Positions 15,101-29,400 of a DNA stretch of 64,000 nt are shown here, piece by piece. The stretch is from Paragonimus westermani (taxonomy: Eukaryota > Platyhelminthes > Trematoda > Plagiorchiida > Troglotrematidae). Position 1 is the stretch's first letter. Each line of letters begins with the position of its first letter. A program made the position numbers and the translations under genes. The notes below the pieces were generated by a model. The model did no database searches. It was not told where the DNA came from and saw only the letters and a list, made by a program, of their open reading frames with translations. The DNA is taken from NCBI GenBank assembly GCA_008508345.1, contig QNGE01000424.1:182183-246182 (forward strand). Direction: 5' to 3'.

Positions 15101-18100
15101 TTGAAATCGTCCATTTCATTCATTTTGCTGTCAGAAATGGAAGGTAAGGTCCGCTGTTTGCAAGCAACCAAACTGTTCCCGAAAAACACTAAAACTGTAA
15201 AACAAATAAATGTTGCCGGATTTCAAAATTTTGGTTTTAAGCATCAGCCGCCTGTTGAATACATAAAGAATATAAAACCAAAGAGCATGACAACAATTGA
15301 TGTACAGAGTGAGTTTTGGGTGGAAACGCTAGTACCACGAAATGTGGGTGGTGTGAACCATTAACTTTTGCACACGTAACATGGCTGTCTTCTTTTGCCG
15401 AATACAACTTCGCGAACGACCAGACTCTCAGGATCCGGGTGTCGCAGCAACAAAGTGGATGACCTAGTTGGTTCGAAGTTTTGCCCCGTCTGCAGGATGG
15501 GCTACATGCTGATAAGGTCTGGTTCCACGTTCGGTTGCTCACATCTTCCCATCTTCACACTATGCAGAGGAGTCATTCTAAATACTTTCTGTCACGCGAC
15601 TCGATTTACTTCAGTTCAGTTTCAATCCAGCAACTTTAGAAACGTTCGTTCTTGAAAACAGACACGTTGTACAGTTAGTCAGATATTTATCATGTTCCAT
15701 CTTTGACTGACAGCAACAAATTAACAAAGCAATACGCGAGGCATACTTCAAATCTTTTGGGACTACGCGTACACATTTTATCTGACACGTCTAAAATACT
15801 GGTGATGAGGAATAATTGAGCAGGAATAATTTCGATTCATTGCTTTTCACCCAACCTGACTGCAAGTACCCGACTGCTTCCGAACGCACGTTAATGATGT
15901 GCAGGTGCCAGTACTAGAGAAATAGAGCTGAAGAACGAAACCTGTTGTTTGTGTTTACCCACTTTCTGTGAGAGTTGTCATCCCTGTTCTTACTCAGAGT
16001 AAGTAGGTGCATAATCACCTACAAATTACGTGTTGTAAGCCGACAAATGTCCACACATGTCAACAAGATATTCGAAGTTAGCCGTTGAGGTATACATGAG
16101 AATATCTGAGGTGTTTATTCAAGAGGCTACATGATACTTCCTTCTGCACGAATCACCATGGCTGAATTGGCTGCCTAAAACAATAGACGGCCAGTTGCAG
16201 AACAACTATTCACTGAAATGTCAGTTGTATTGAATTTTTTGTGTAAGCAGCGAATTTAAGATAGTCAGAATATTTTCTACAGCCATTTATGTTTCGCTGG
16301 AGGACAAATGGTTTTTAAATAAAACAACGCAAAAAGGAATTTGATAAATTGTTGAATCTCATAGCCATTTGCACCATAAAGTCCGAGGTGCACAAATTAA
16401 CGTGCCGGTTTGCATTCCACAGACCTGTCAGCTTTGAACATGTCGTACGCTCAAACACAAAGGACAACAATGCTTACATTCACCTTACATACCTATGTTG
16501 GTCACTTATCACATCCATAGGGGAACCGACGACCAAAAAACCATTAACAGTTACTTAGATTTTAACACATATGGCATTTTCCCCACTGTTGACGAAATGG
16601 TTCACAATATCTCACATTCAAGGACTAGTTCGTATGTACCGGTGAACTGACGGCCTAGCGACTTGTGGCCCATTTATGGATTATGTTGAGTACACATTTC
16701 TTACACGCTGACTGGTACTCACTGACGGGTGCGCAAATTCACTGATCAGGTAGTGTTTCTGCGAAGATCTTTTGTGATCCATATCAGCTTGCATACCTTT
16801 ATTGGGGGTGGTTGGTTGTCTCTACACACCATTCACAAGTTAACAGCTGCGTAGTTATGCCTTGTTAGTACAGGGTATTCCCGTTAGAACACCACGATCA
16901 CGATTACGAAGTCAAGCAATGAGGTGGACGTACTTTTTGTCTAAGTTTTGTTTAACTGGACTGACCACGTGATGAGTAAACGAAATTCAGCAACTTCTAT
17001 GAGGTGAAGACATACGTATATGGATTGTATCTGAAGCTGGGTTCTAATGTTTAGTTCACTTAACGACATAAATTTCTTTCTTGTCCAGCTATATAAGTTA
17101 CTTAACACCCGATGTATTCCCAAGCCTGTACTGAATTTTGGGTTTTAGCCGGATATCTTAATTGTTGGTAACACAAATAACTAAACATTCCAGCTTCGTA
17201 AGTGCCCACTGATTGCTCATAATGAATCAGGTGCATGACAACCTGAAACCACCAAACACCAACATAATTCTTATCACACTAGATTCGTCAGGCAAAACGA
17301 AATGGCAGTGAACCAATGACAACGTAAAGAAATTTGGCGAACTAAATGAAATTCAACAGAGCTATATGATTACCGGTCATTCGTTTTGACTTGGTGATCC
17401 GGTGGTTAGGCTCGTCTGTTTTTGAGTAGAGCATTTTGCGGTTGTTCACTTGATCAAAGCAACTATTTCAGACTAGCTCAATATTTTTTATACCCCAGTT
17501 TCCGTCAGTGCGAACAACTCATTGTTTATTTTCAAATGTTAATTTTTTGAAAACAAGGTTACGCAAAAATTTTGAGGTAATTAAATGTTGCTGGTTGATA
17601 TAACCTGACAGGTTTACGCAGCGTTGTATATTGTATCCGCAGCCACTCTGCATTTCTTGGATCTCACTTACATTAATGATTCTATCAACTCTCTCCTAAC
17701 GGCATCCTTGGACACCGCAGGAACTTGCTGAACAAGTGGATGTAATCAGACGGGTGAAATTATCATGTGATATTCTCCTGATTATCCAACGAAATAACGT
17801 CTTCGTAAGTGTTCTGCACCTCAGAGAAAGAGAGAACATGATAACAGCGACCATTTCTTAATGAACTGTGCAATGAGAACCCATGTAACCAGTGCATCCC
17901 AATGCTGCGTGTGAGATCCCTGACAATATCTGCTGGACCACTGCAGAACGAACCAGTAATGTTTCCAGAATGCACTAGAATACGAAAGAGAGAATTATGA
18001 AAGACTTAAGTGGTTAAGATAGAGGGCACCACACCAATTTTCCTCTACAATTAGCATTCAACAACAACTGTTACTCGACCTCAAGATCGATGGGTTTTGA

Positions 18101-20446
18101 AAATTACACTGGAGTTTTCTTTCCCATAAGCACACGTATCACAAATTTGTGATTTAATTACGAACTTGAAAACTGCGGTTGCAAATAATTATTAACTTAC
18201 TTAAGTGGTTCGGCAATACATTCCCGTCTGGATCACTTTTGTTAATATGTTCATGTTGAACATAATGGTTAGTAGCTCTACAGCGAACGGTGTCATTACA
18301 AATATGTTATTGTGCATGTTCTGTGGATGATCACTCTAGGTAAGGAACACTATGGTTATTGACTGTGATTAATTTTTTACTACGATGAGCCGATCGGCTT
18401 GAAGTGACAGAAATCAAGCCCCGACGTATATGGTGATTAGGAAGAATTAAACAATTTGATCATTTACTCACAACAGTAAGCTTATTATGCGAAGTGAATT
18501 TCTTATAAAAGTGAGCCAGTCTTCAAACTGTACCCTAGTTTGTGCGAGTGTGATCAGTAAACATGACAAATCCCCATTTATAATTGTAATTTGAAGCTGG
18601 AACCGTTTTGCCGATTACGTTGAAGACGACTGCAGATTTGTATTTGTAATGAAAAACACGTTCTTCTTGAACAGGCATTGCATTTAAGTTGCCAGTCGTC
18701 CACACATTCAGTTATTTTTCAAAAGTCAAACGTTTCGGTTAACGTAAAGTAGAACAGAATAGTGAGGTTCATATAGGGCAAGGAGGCGACTACTGCGATC
18801 GTATTGCTTTTGAACATAGAATACCTACTTTCTCCCGTTTATTTACTGTAAGTTTTCAGCATATATACCTGAGCGCATTCGGTTGTTGAATTTCTGCAAC
18901 AAATATCAACCCGCAAAGGGAAATCACCTGCAAAATAGATACTGTGTATTTCTCCCTGGGTTTCTCCCATATCCAGGGCACCACGCGGTTGAAAAATATG
19001 TTCGAATGCACAATAGGTATTCCTGTTTTGTATAGACGTAGCCGTCTAAGTGTTTAGAAATGCTTTGGAAATATACCCCACAACGGACTTGATCTTGGTG
19101 GTCGCATCAGCTCCTAAACCTGCTAATGTGAGGTAGTTTTGTTTACTGACTCAAGCCGACTGTAGGCCTGTGAAGTGGGGCACGGATTATGACATTGTTG
19201 ATTATTTGCATGAACTGGCTCAATATACCTAGTCGGTCATCTGAGCGACTAAACCTCACCTCCACACCAGTTGACCGGCCAAAGACGCCAGTTATGTTTG
19301 TGAATTAGTTCGGACTGGAACAGGTACGCAAAAGTTACCATCTAAGTAGTCTCAAAATTCAGTGTAACACAACTAGCCAGAACCGGTCTAACGTTGGTAA
19401 CTAACACTGAAATTGCTCACTCTCAGCCACAGATATTTTGCGAACAAATGTTTGTTACCCACTTGTCTACACAAACTGGGAAAATTGAGCAAAAACGCAG
19501 TGTAAGGAGGGCAGCTATCCCCCACTTTCTAAGAGGACGAGTTGTATAACTTTGTATTCCCAAAATACCCGGTTAGATTTCAACTGGACATTACACACTG
19601 GTATTGTTACTGAACTCTAAAAAGAAGATCTCGTGATCTTTTCTCGAGTTTTTGTCACCGCTTTGACCTGTTTTGGAAATTACCGATTTTACACTCCATG
19701 ATCAGTTGGTCACATTTTTCATACATCATGTTTCTAATCTATAGTAATTATAGATTCCGATGTCCTTAGTTGGCTTATTTCGGACACATCAGTCATAATT
19801 CGCCTAAACGGTTAGCACCGTAGAAGAACGCTGTGCTTAACAATCAACCATTTAATGTTCAAAAATGTTACCAGTGAATTAGTTTGACTCTGACTGGATA
19901 ATTTCCCATAACATCTGGACACTTTGGCTAACGCCCACTTTATCCGTTTTAATAATCAACTAAGCAGAATAAACCAAATAAATTTTCGCGATTTTTTAGA
20001 TTGTTCACAAAAGCTACTGCATCAGGTGCGAGATAATCGGCTTAGAATCATGAAAAAGTCGAACAGTAACGCATGCGTTTGGCACTGACCGGGATAAAAC
20101 CTTAGATCACACAAATACACAAAACCTTCATATCGAACACCACCAAATTGTCATGCATAAAGCATTTGAGATGCCCATCAACTTAAGGTTACTGGAATCA
20201 CTATGTAGAATGGCTGGGATAATTTTCTTGCATACGCCTATTAAGGCCGCCTCTACAGTTTGTACTGACTTTTTGAGATTTTCAAACCCTGAGAGTACTT
20301 CGATCATTCTTCTGGCTTTATTCGTCAGGTTTTGTGGTAGCATTATTAAAGTATACTCATATTCTAATGGTGTGCCTGGATAAGCAACGCGTGTAAAGAT
20401 TGAAACATTATTAAAATCTAATCAATTGGGACGCCCTCACCAACTG

Positions 20447-20464
20447 GTAGTAGTAGTAGTAGTA
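20447..20464 (+). repeat. GTA trinucleotide microsatellite
   Basis: Six perfect GTA units in a row. Confidence 0.9.
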
Positions 20465-21090
20465 TATTTTGACCTAACGGATTACAAGAAGTAAACTTGC
20501 ACCGATGAAACGTTCGAACGGCTAAAAGCCTCCAACCTATGGCAGTGAAATTGCCGATCATCGTCTTGCGGAAACCATTTCGTTTGTCGCATTATATTGC
20601 GTTATTGTTTTACAAAATCATGAGGTGTACAATTTTATTCTGGAGATGGTAATACGGAAGTTTTGTGGAAAATTTCTCTCTCAGAGGTAAATTTTTCTTC
20701 CGATTAGGTTTGTCGTAAACACTAAAGTATAAAAGCCAACGCCGCTTTAACGTCTGAAATGTTTGCTTAGGTTGTAACCAAGCCCACCCGCTAATATTCT
20801 TTGCTGATCAAAACCAGTCAAACAGTTGCAATCCCCAAGAATTCTCAAACTACGCTGTGTAGTGACCGAGGTATCGGAATTTTGGCCCTTATTTCTTTCC
20901 GTCATTTCCATATGCTAATTTCCCGGACATATTTTCATCTACGTCACTAGATTTCAACAGTTGGTTTATTCTTTTCAATCATGAACATGAAACGTTAGAA
21001 TATATGACACACGTGGATCGCAACAACAATGGTGACTGTCAACGATTAGGGTTAAACAAAGCAAAATGTGTTGTCAGTTCCTGGACAGAA

Positions 21091-21735
21091 GTTTTTCATC
21101 GAAATATCACTAACGGACCGCTCATATTTACGTGCTCATGCCGATTGACGTTCTAGAAGCTGAGGGTTACCAAAGAGAAATTCGCCGAAGTGTTACGTAT
21201 CGTTCGTTTCTCGAACAGTCCGTGGTCGTCACTTTTGCACAAGTTCTCCAGGAAGACTGCGGAAGACTGGAGATCATTTGTTGACTGTCGAGTGGCTTTA
21301 CGAGGAAGATGTATAAAATGGATTTGGTAAGGGCAAACTACCAGATCTCTATTGCGCTCGAGGACAACGGTCTTCCATTTTGCTTATATGCCTTTCGGCT
21401 TCCAAAGTTACAAGTGCCAATTTGTATGTCAAATGGACTTTGTGTTTGTGCACATCTTTGACACACTTGCTGCCAGTAGCAATCTCCAGATGTACATATG
21501 TCGCACAATCCGGCTTTGGGCGTCTAAACCATTACGGTGTCACCACCATCCTAGTCAAGTTCGACTGCGGTGTTTCTGTCGTCGACTTTCTCGATCACCG
21601 CATCAAAACAAAGGCGTCAGGACATTACCAGAGAAAACCAATGCGATTTTGGATTATCCACTGTCTCAGTCTACTCAAGGCCTCCGCCGATCTTTGAGTA
21701 GTTCCGCTGTATATCCAATTGTTCTGACGCGCTAG
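21091..21735 (+). mobile_element. Broken Ty3/gypsy-type reverse transcriptase
   Basis: Pieces of a gypsy Pol polyprotein can be followed in order on the plus strand, with changes of frame. First comes a segment from 21091 with a stop codon at 21154-21156, which includes SNSPWSSLLHKFSRKTAEDW (family: SNSPWASPLH.VPKK..DW). Then, after a deletion, comes KMDLVRANYQISIALED (family: KIDLVRAYHQIPIAPED). Next are AYMPFGF and DFVFVHIFDTLAASSN, where the family has DFVFVYIDDILVASSN. The first Asp of the catalytic pair has become Phe. Then LNHYGVT, VDFLDHRI, LPEKTNAILDYPL and LRRSLS follow. At least three frame changes, two deletions and one stop make it inactive. No flanking long terminal repeats were recognised. 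It is a fossil, probably old. Confidence 0.85.
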
Positions 21736-22026
21736 AACCACTTATGGCTCTGCTGCAGAACTTCTCCAGAAAGTTTGTCTCCATTCGAGAAGCCAACGCC
21801 AATTACAACATTTTAAACACGCACATGGCCGGATGACGAACGGTAATTGGTTGTGTCCCAGAGAAAGCAAGCAGTTTGATTTCCGAGTGCATAATAATAC
21901 TTGAAAAGGGGTGGCGGGGCCAGTAACTTGACCTGGTTCTATGATGTGCTTTGCACAGATGAGAACGGGTTTCATCTCAATCGTTTTTTTTCTGTTGTGT
22001 GTTGCATTGTCGTGTGCACCAATCAC

Positions 22027-23448
22027 CTAAACATGTTTAACCAATTTTCTTAGTTGGCGCAGACTTGTTCTACCGATATTGACATCATTGCAACCGTAAG
22101 TGAACTGACAGATTAAGTGTGTGTTAAGACATCTCGGTAGGTCACGATTATGAACAGGCTGAGCTACAATCCTAGCTTCATGTAGCAACTGCAACCCAGC
22201 CAGAGGGTATGTACGAGTTAGAGCATACTGCAAATTTCGAATTATTTCAGTTGCGATATGGTAGTCGTTGAACAGTTGGTTCAGAAAGGCCTGCTTCCTA
22301 AGATACCTACTCACGGTGGCCTAGATCAGTCCTCTCACCGTGAATATTGACAAACTTCTTGGAATATCCGTTTGTAGACATCATTTCCCTCAATGTCTTC
22401 TTTTCTTGCAAGTAGCCACCGGTGCACATCTTCCATGCTGTATGAAAGAACGTTCGAACCAGACCTCGTTTCTAAGTAATTTGGGCAATAAAGAAAACTG
22501 AAAATACCGACCACTCCACATGGCATTGCGGTACATTGAGTGAACCATCCTGCCATTCAGTGGGTGAGATATCGAGGGTAGATAAGCTTCCGTTTCTCAA
22601 GAGAAACAGAAAGATGAAGATGAACGATTTAAGAAGGTTCAAATGTGAAACAAAGTAAATTGTAGGGGTTTGCACTATTTATAGCATCGGATATTTTGAA
22701 TTCAGTCATTCTTAAAAATATAGCTTGCTTTTGCGCCCATTCGGCTACACACTGCTACACAATCGGCCTGTGCACAAACGTATGAGTTCTTCGAGATAAT
22801 CAGCTGAGGGCAGAAGGTAAATTTGAGCGGACAATCCATTGAAGTTTTGTGTAAACTGCTTTCTCTGTTCATGGTATAACAGATCATTAGACCCAATACT
22901 TGCAGATGTGTCACATCTGACTTTTGGAAAACGTGATTTCTTGCTAGGATGTTGCTCCGTTGTAGACATCTGTTGCTAAAGTGATGCACAACAGGCCAGA
23001 GTAACATTAGCAATATGTCTATTTATCGACTACTGGTGTGCATATATGCCTGTCGTCAAGATTAGACTTCCTGAAACACTTGCTGTTACCCGATACTAAC
23101 CAGATCAGTGTATCGTTGAAATATTGTTTTCTACGGCTCCGCTTGTATGACACGTCTACTGAAGTGTGACTGTGTTGCCTAATTCAACAGGCGTAAAAGT
23201 TCGTCCTAAGAGGTCAACAAGATTACTGCAAAGCTTGACCAATTTCGTATTCAAGTAAATGATGGTGTGTGAAAGTTTAAGCGCTCACATATTTTTTCCG
23301 CTGAAGTGAATTTTGCAAGTCTCTCAGAACATTGTCGGCCAGTTTCTTTCCAAAAAATGCGGTTGACTCCAATCCTACCGTGTTAAAAAACAGTTTGCTG
23401 TAAAGGTCTGTACCACTTCTGTATTGCAGATCATGGTTTACGATCTCT
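22027..23448 (-). CDS. Unrecognised spliced gene candidate, 3' part
   Basis: Four minus-strand open segments can be joined in frame by GT-AG introns: 23448-23289, 22975-22753, 22471-22339 and 22297-22027, the last ending in TAG. The junctions are TAT|GTGAGC to CTTTAG|CAACAG (phase 0), GCA|GTGTGT to TTACTTAG|AAACG (phase 1) and CACG|GTGAGA to TATCTTAG|GAAGC (phase 2). The last intron is only 41 bases. The product of about 261 residues is mostly polar and helical in character, with stretches such as EDVHRWLLARKEDIEGNDVY and AFLNQLFNDYHIATEIIRNL, and few Cys. No known domain is recognised. The 5' end is not defined. Short open frames are common in this DNA and I chose the splice sites to fit, so this is only a candidate. 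Confidence 0.22.
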
Positions 23449-23469
23449 CTAGTCAACCGTATTAGCAAT

Positions 23470-26400
23470 TAAATCACTGACCACAGTCGGACGAAAACCA
23501 GCTATTCGAATTGTAAAAATACTTACATACAAGCAACGCTCAGATTAAGAGATCACAGTCAGTGACGTAGTTATCCACAAGAGCACACCGTGAGAAGGTG
23601 AATTAGAGAACGAGCCACTGAGTTTTCGGTAAGAAGAAATTTGTTTGCTAGATGGCTCCGTCTCTCACGTTATGATCATTCACAAAATGCGCTGTAGAAA
23701 CGCAACATATATGAAGTAACATATGTGGAAATTTGAATCGGAAACATGAAGTACTAACTAAATAAGGTTTGTCAGGTTCATGACAGCATATTTGTTACGT
23801 TGACCAATCGATGGATTTAAAACTTAAGCCAAATATTAGAAATTGCCACAGCCTTCATGACATTAAACGGTCGATACGTCCTGATAGACCTCGTTGTTCC
23901 GACCGATGGCTTAGTTCTAAAAGGCTAGATACCACCCAGATGCGTTAAGATATTTCACGTGATTTTTCACAGTTAGCCTTCAGGGTGGGCCACATTTTCA
24001 TTGTTCAACCGTAGACGTAAACATTGCAAACATAGTAAGATGAATACACAAAATATTGAGCGGCTCGGAAGCTCGTGAACAGGTTCAACCGTAAAATGAC
24101 GATCAAGTTTGTGAGGCACCGTTGACATATTTCATATACAGATGCACACTGATAAATTTGAAACTTAGTCGGAAAATGAACTTATGTGTTAAAACAAGGA
24201 TTTTTCAACCAGATTGTTTAAACACGCACCACATATTCAATTACCAGTTGATGGTGTCAGCGCGAAAGCAGAAGACTTTGTAGAATATTGTGAAATTTGC
24301 TGGGCGGTTGGGTTTTGATAGATCACTTTGATGCCAGGACCAGAGTTAACGTAATGGATGTTACCATAACAACGCTGAACGATTTTTAAAGTTTCTTCAG
24401 AAGAACCAACCATAACAGAAGTTGTCGGCGTCGTACGCACTTCTCACTTCCTCCGATCAGCTCTTGATGTTATTGCAAAATGTCAGGAGAAAAGTTCTTG
24501 GAACTACAACTTTGGTATGTGAAGAAGACTCAGATGGGGAACGGTTTTTTTTAAGCCAAGCAATTAATCGCGAATTCAAAGGTTTTGAACTAAACTCTGT
24601 ATTACCGGTCTGCTAACATGGTTCGGGATTATAAAGAAATCGTAAGTTAACCAGAGAAATACGACTATTTGTTTTTAATTATGTCTAAAGACCATTTTTC
24701 TCGTTATTCCATAACGAAAATTTATACACCACTTATAGTGATTTTTCATACATCAGCCATTGTCATACGACCGATTTCATATTTAACGGATTTAAACGTG
24801 ACTCACGTCATTTGCTGTCGAATAGGATTTCATTCCCTCTCTCTTGGCTTGGTGTTTGATAAAAAGAGGCAACATTTTGTCGTGTTAAGAAAATATTATT
24901 TTACGCACTTCCTAGAAAAATACACAGAAAAATGAATTTTGCTGATGAATGCCCCGTTGCTGATTTCTGAATATTCGTTTTGTCCTGGTGTTCTTTCAAA
25001 AGGAGAATCACTGAAGGTCTTTCCGTGATTTTCATCAGTTTCTTGGTCTACTCTCATAATTTTCCGACAAAGTAGACAAGACCTGTCTGTTTTACAGCGG
25101 AACGTCATATTCGACAACCTGAGTTCATCTGTTACTAAGCCATGCTAGCGTACTTTTCGACAGACTTGAAAGCTTGCGTTCTGCTCAGGTGAATTTGTTG
25201 GTTAACAGATAGGAGGCTTTGCTTGGAAATTCAGAAGTCGTTCCATAGGTATTCCTAACAAGTCTTACTCAAGAAGAGGAAATTTGTGCAAAATGTTTAT
25301 CCTTGAGTGCAATTGACATTATGTCCTAAACTCTGCACCATATCCCACAGTATTGCAAACATCATCGTCATGAACATTGCGTAGCAGAGAGCTGGGAACC
25401 AATCACCCGAACAGAGAAATCGATGCAAAAATTTGATCAGAATAACTCAGCTTCCGTAAACAAGTACTCGTGCACTCAAGTCAAGTCACTGCTCCTAACA
25501 CCAAATGGGGACTAGTTCAACTTTTAATGAAAGAAACTGGATCAATTGGCGCTTGAGTAAATGATAAATGATCGATTAGGCTATAATTTTGTGGAATAAA
25601 ACGTTAACATCCTCATTGTGAAAACTTCTGTGTGCAATCCAATAATGTGTAGCAAGGTGCGCTGAACGGACAGTACATGTAAACCACTGACTGAATAACC
25701 TTTCAAGTTATCTGATGAACAGTGTGTGTGTTTTGCTCACGGTACCCATTAAATTTCCATCCAAGACCTGTCACAACCTCTGATTATTTGTTCAGCTAAG
25801 GAGTAAAAACTACTGTTGCATATTATCTACTATCAACTTAATGTGGCAAATGGTGTGATGGGTACACAACGTGAAACTGACAAAATTATTTGAATTGCTG
25901 TCTAGTGTGTAGTGGACAGAGTTGAGAACATTATTATTATGTGGCATCTTGAACCCATTTGTAGGAATCGTTTGATTGATTGACCACAGATTGCCTGACT
26001 GTGAAATGGTCAAGCATCTGTTCAAAGATCAAACAAGTCACAGTGGATAAACAGTGATTTGAACTCACTTTTGTGTTACACGCGACTGAACTGTTGTCTA
26101 GGCTGCAATGATGGTACATTAGTTTGCCATCAGGTCAAATTTTGCATCAGTTCCTGATGACTGGTTTATTAGTAACTTCAGCTTGTTGGTAATGGAGACA
26201 GCATCTTGGTTACACATGTTTACGTTTGTATTTCCAACAGTAGTTTCACCAACTGTTGATCTCTGATAAGGAGCTTCCAACGTGTTCAACATGTGGAAAC
26301 GTTTTTTGTTGTATCTGTACACTACATTGACTATTAACCTTTTCAGCTTGCCACCTTCTTCCAATCCTCTCTTCCGTTCAGAATCGAACAGGGAATTCAG
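23470..26400 (-). other. Minus-strand open segments upstream of the unrecognised gene candidate
   Basis: Three further minus-strand segments lie upstream of the candidate at 22-23.4 kb. One begins after TTTTGCAG at 26401 and stays open to 26119 (it contains GLEEGGKLKRLIVNVVYRY). One runs from about 25110 to 24897 (it contains CKTDRSCLLCRKIMRVDQ). One runs from about 24440 to 24237 and ends near a CTG|GTAATT donor (it contains VMVGSSEETLKIVQRCYGN). They could be exons of the same gene, but I could not link them with a complete set of phases. No family is recognised. Confidence 0.15.
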
Positions 26401-26409
26401 CTGCAAAAC

Positions 26410-29400
26410 GCGTCCTACTTATGGTAACCACGGGAAAAACTAATCAGTACCACTCTGACGTTAACGAACTTAGGTCGTATTAACGATTCTGCTGTCACGC
26501 ACTTCGCTGGTATTCATTTGAGTTTACGCCAGGAGAGGGTTGCAAGTAGGTAGAACGTCAAGCTATTTATCTCGATGGGTGGTAGTACTATGAGTTAGCA
26601 GAAGGGGATAAGAGCAAAACTTCAGCATACTGCTTCTTTTAAAGGGCGGCTGGCAGAAAACAGTAAACAGAATCAAGTTTCATTAGTGTTTAATTTAAAC
26701 CACTCACCTTTCACAACGTACAGTGATAACCAGGAAATTAGCAATTAAAAAATGATTTATAAATAAACAAAAATCTGTTGCATACTTTCATAACATTGAA
26801 GCCAGTCAGCTGGGAAAACCTTTAAGCATGCAGTGGGAAATCCAGGTCGGTTCCATCGCTAATCGACCTATCGCGAAAAAGATATACTGACAAGCTGTGA
26901 ACAATTCGAGGAATTCATATATTATGTTTGTTCGCCCTAAAGTACGTATATCTACCCTCGGGCGAGCGTTCACTATAAAACGGGAGATAATCAAGCATTC
27001 ATCCTGCTCGTCTGATTTTCCTCTCAGTGTGTGTGTGTGTGATCGTTCAACATGTCATACTGATGATCATTTGATGAACTTTAAATACGTGCTGGTAATT
27101 CCAAAGACGCACCCAACCTTCCTCTCAACTTCTGATTATCGCTTGGGTTCCTTTCGGAGAACTTTAATTCATTAGTTGCTGGTTAAAAAAGACTGCTGTC
27201 TACCGTACTGCCTCCACGCACTTGAGTATCATATTCTATCGTCACATTACAAACTGTTTACTCATATGCACCTGGGTTGTACTAACACTGGTTTTTGGAA
27301 TTATGGTGGGTCTCGTTGCGAATTTGTAAATGAAACCCCGCACTTATCCGTGACTGCAGACAATTAAAGTTATGATGTTTTCTTCAACTAATAAGCCATC
27401 AAGATTATATATCTCCAGATTGACTGAGATTTCGCTGTTGGCATTGCTTTTCAAATGCAACGTTCAAAGAACTCGGAGGTCACATTAAGTGAAATCCAAC
27501 ATATACAACGTTTAATAGACGACGTTTAGACAACGTTCAACAGACCATTTCACTACAAGTTCTGTATTGGGGTTCCTCTGAAGTCCATAACCGAGTGAGT
27601 TTTCATCAAATTTGGTGGCTCCTTAAGAGTCGTGCTTGTCAATCACGTAGTGGAATATATTTAGTCAGGTCTTCTTTGTTTGCGTACAGTTATCGCGCAA
27701 TACACACGAAAAAATATCAGTACAGCAATTGGGTTCTCTTCAGACACAACTTTCTCAAGTACTGGGATATTTATGGAAGGCTAGAGAGCGGAAGTAATCA
27801 CTATAATCATTTGTGGTGCAACCTCTTTGTTCATCAGACCGAGTTGACCTGTTCTATTCAAGATGAAGTACTTTGAGTACAGTCTTAAAATTAAAACCGG
27901 ATAATTGGGGTAGCATTACAGAAGATTAGACATTTGGACCTACATCACCGTTGGAGGAGTAATTTCGCAATGTGACAGAACTAAGTATCACATGCAGTCA
28001 TGAGTTTATTTCAGAACCCTGACGCCACTTATTGACGGTCTTATTGACTGAAATAATGGCAGTTATGAAGCTACACAGCGTTACATGGCTATCAATGACA
28101 GTACACAATTGCTTACATCATTCGCAAAAAGATCCATCAGCAGAGTTTTACTGGCACAACTATAAAACATTTTGATGAAGCATTCACACTAAAATGAAAA
28201 ATGCGGTAGATTGTTGTTTGTTCACATGTAAGTAAACCACCAGCATCTTTACTAAGGCTTGGGTAAGTGTTAACGTTTGTTAACATATTGTTACATCAAG
28301 CAACTTGCTCCTTTTTTCTCCAGGCGGACGATGAATTGTAATTTTTCACAACCCCCACATTCCATGTCACGTGACTTATTTCTGACTTATTCTGATGTTG
28401 CATGCGTGGTCCGAAGGAGATGTGAGCGACTACGTGGACATTACCGATTCAGGAAAGACAGTGTAAAAACGCACTCACTCATCAGCTTCGTGATAACATT
28501 CGTGATGGATGGATATAATTCTGTCAGGATTTTTAACACGTTTCGTTCAGTCTACCGATTAAAGGACATCCTCCAGATGGCAGGTGATCGTCAGGTCACG
28601 CATATTTAGTGTGATATCTAAAAAGTTCTTCGTTCAACAAACCAATATGTGCTCAAACCTACTCCGTTTAATCCTCTTCCTTGTGTATGGAGAAGAAATC
28701 TGTTGCTACAATAGTACACTGTTAGTTACTCGGTATTACACGTCATAATCGCTTGTGTTCACTCAATATTCGCTAGACTCATTACATTACACTTTTAATG
28801 TTGTGGAGTTAGTCTGATGATGAATCATTAAAAATGTGTGAAATTCCCTGAGACGTCCTATATCAGATAGCGCCGGTAGTTGCGCCTCGTCGTTTTACAC
28901 ATGTTTTTGTCTTCAAATGTACCTTTCAAGATCACGTAAATAGTTTTCTGTCCGAAATTCCCTAAAACCGCCAGACGACTTTCATATTCATTAAAAACAG
29001 CGTAATGTTTCTAAAAGCTTCGGCTGACCACTTTCATTATTCTGATCATATCCCTACAATTGGTAACAGCCAACCTAATTAACCTAACCTGTAATGGTTT
29101 GAACATATTTTCCGACAGCTCGTTAGAAGATGTTTCGTAAACATTTTGTAATACACTTTCGGCGTATCATACAAACAGCATGAGAGAGCACAGTGTCCAT
29201 TATGGGGTATGACAAATGATAAACACAGATTTGAGAGTGGTTTGATGTTGCCAGCTATATCAGGCACTTCTCCTAACATTCGTAACACAAATTTGTTGGT
29301 GAGTTTGTACACTGGCTCCTTTTAAACTTGTTTAGTACGAGTAACAGTCGGTTACTATAAATCACCTCATGAAAAACATGTGGTTGTTGGAAGCAGCTGA

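Larger units (their letters stand above)
3770..21090. other. Gene-poor stretch with only the short repeats listed
   Basis: Open frames do not exceed about 106 codons. The longest (14214-14519 and 15044-15364 on the plus strand; 15237-15542 on the minus strand) have no recognisable domain, and those around 15.2-15.5 kb overlap on opposite strands. Apart from the 14-base tandem repeat and the microsatellites I see nothing functional. Confidence 0.5.

Noticed and set aside
21742..22026. Minus-strand frame of 94 codons between the gypsy fossil and the candidate gene
   Set aside because: It has no recognisable domain and directly follows a stop; it is most likely a chance frame.
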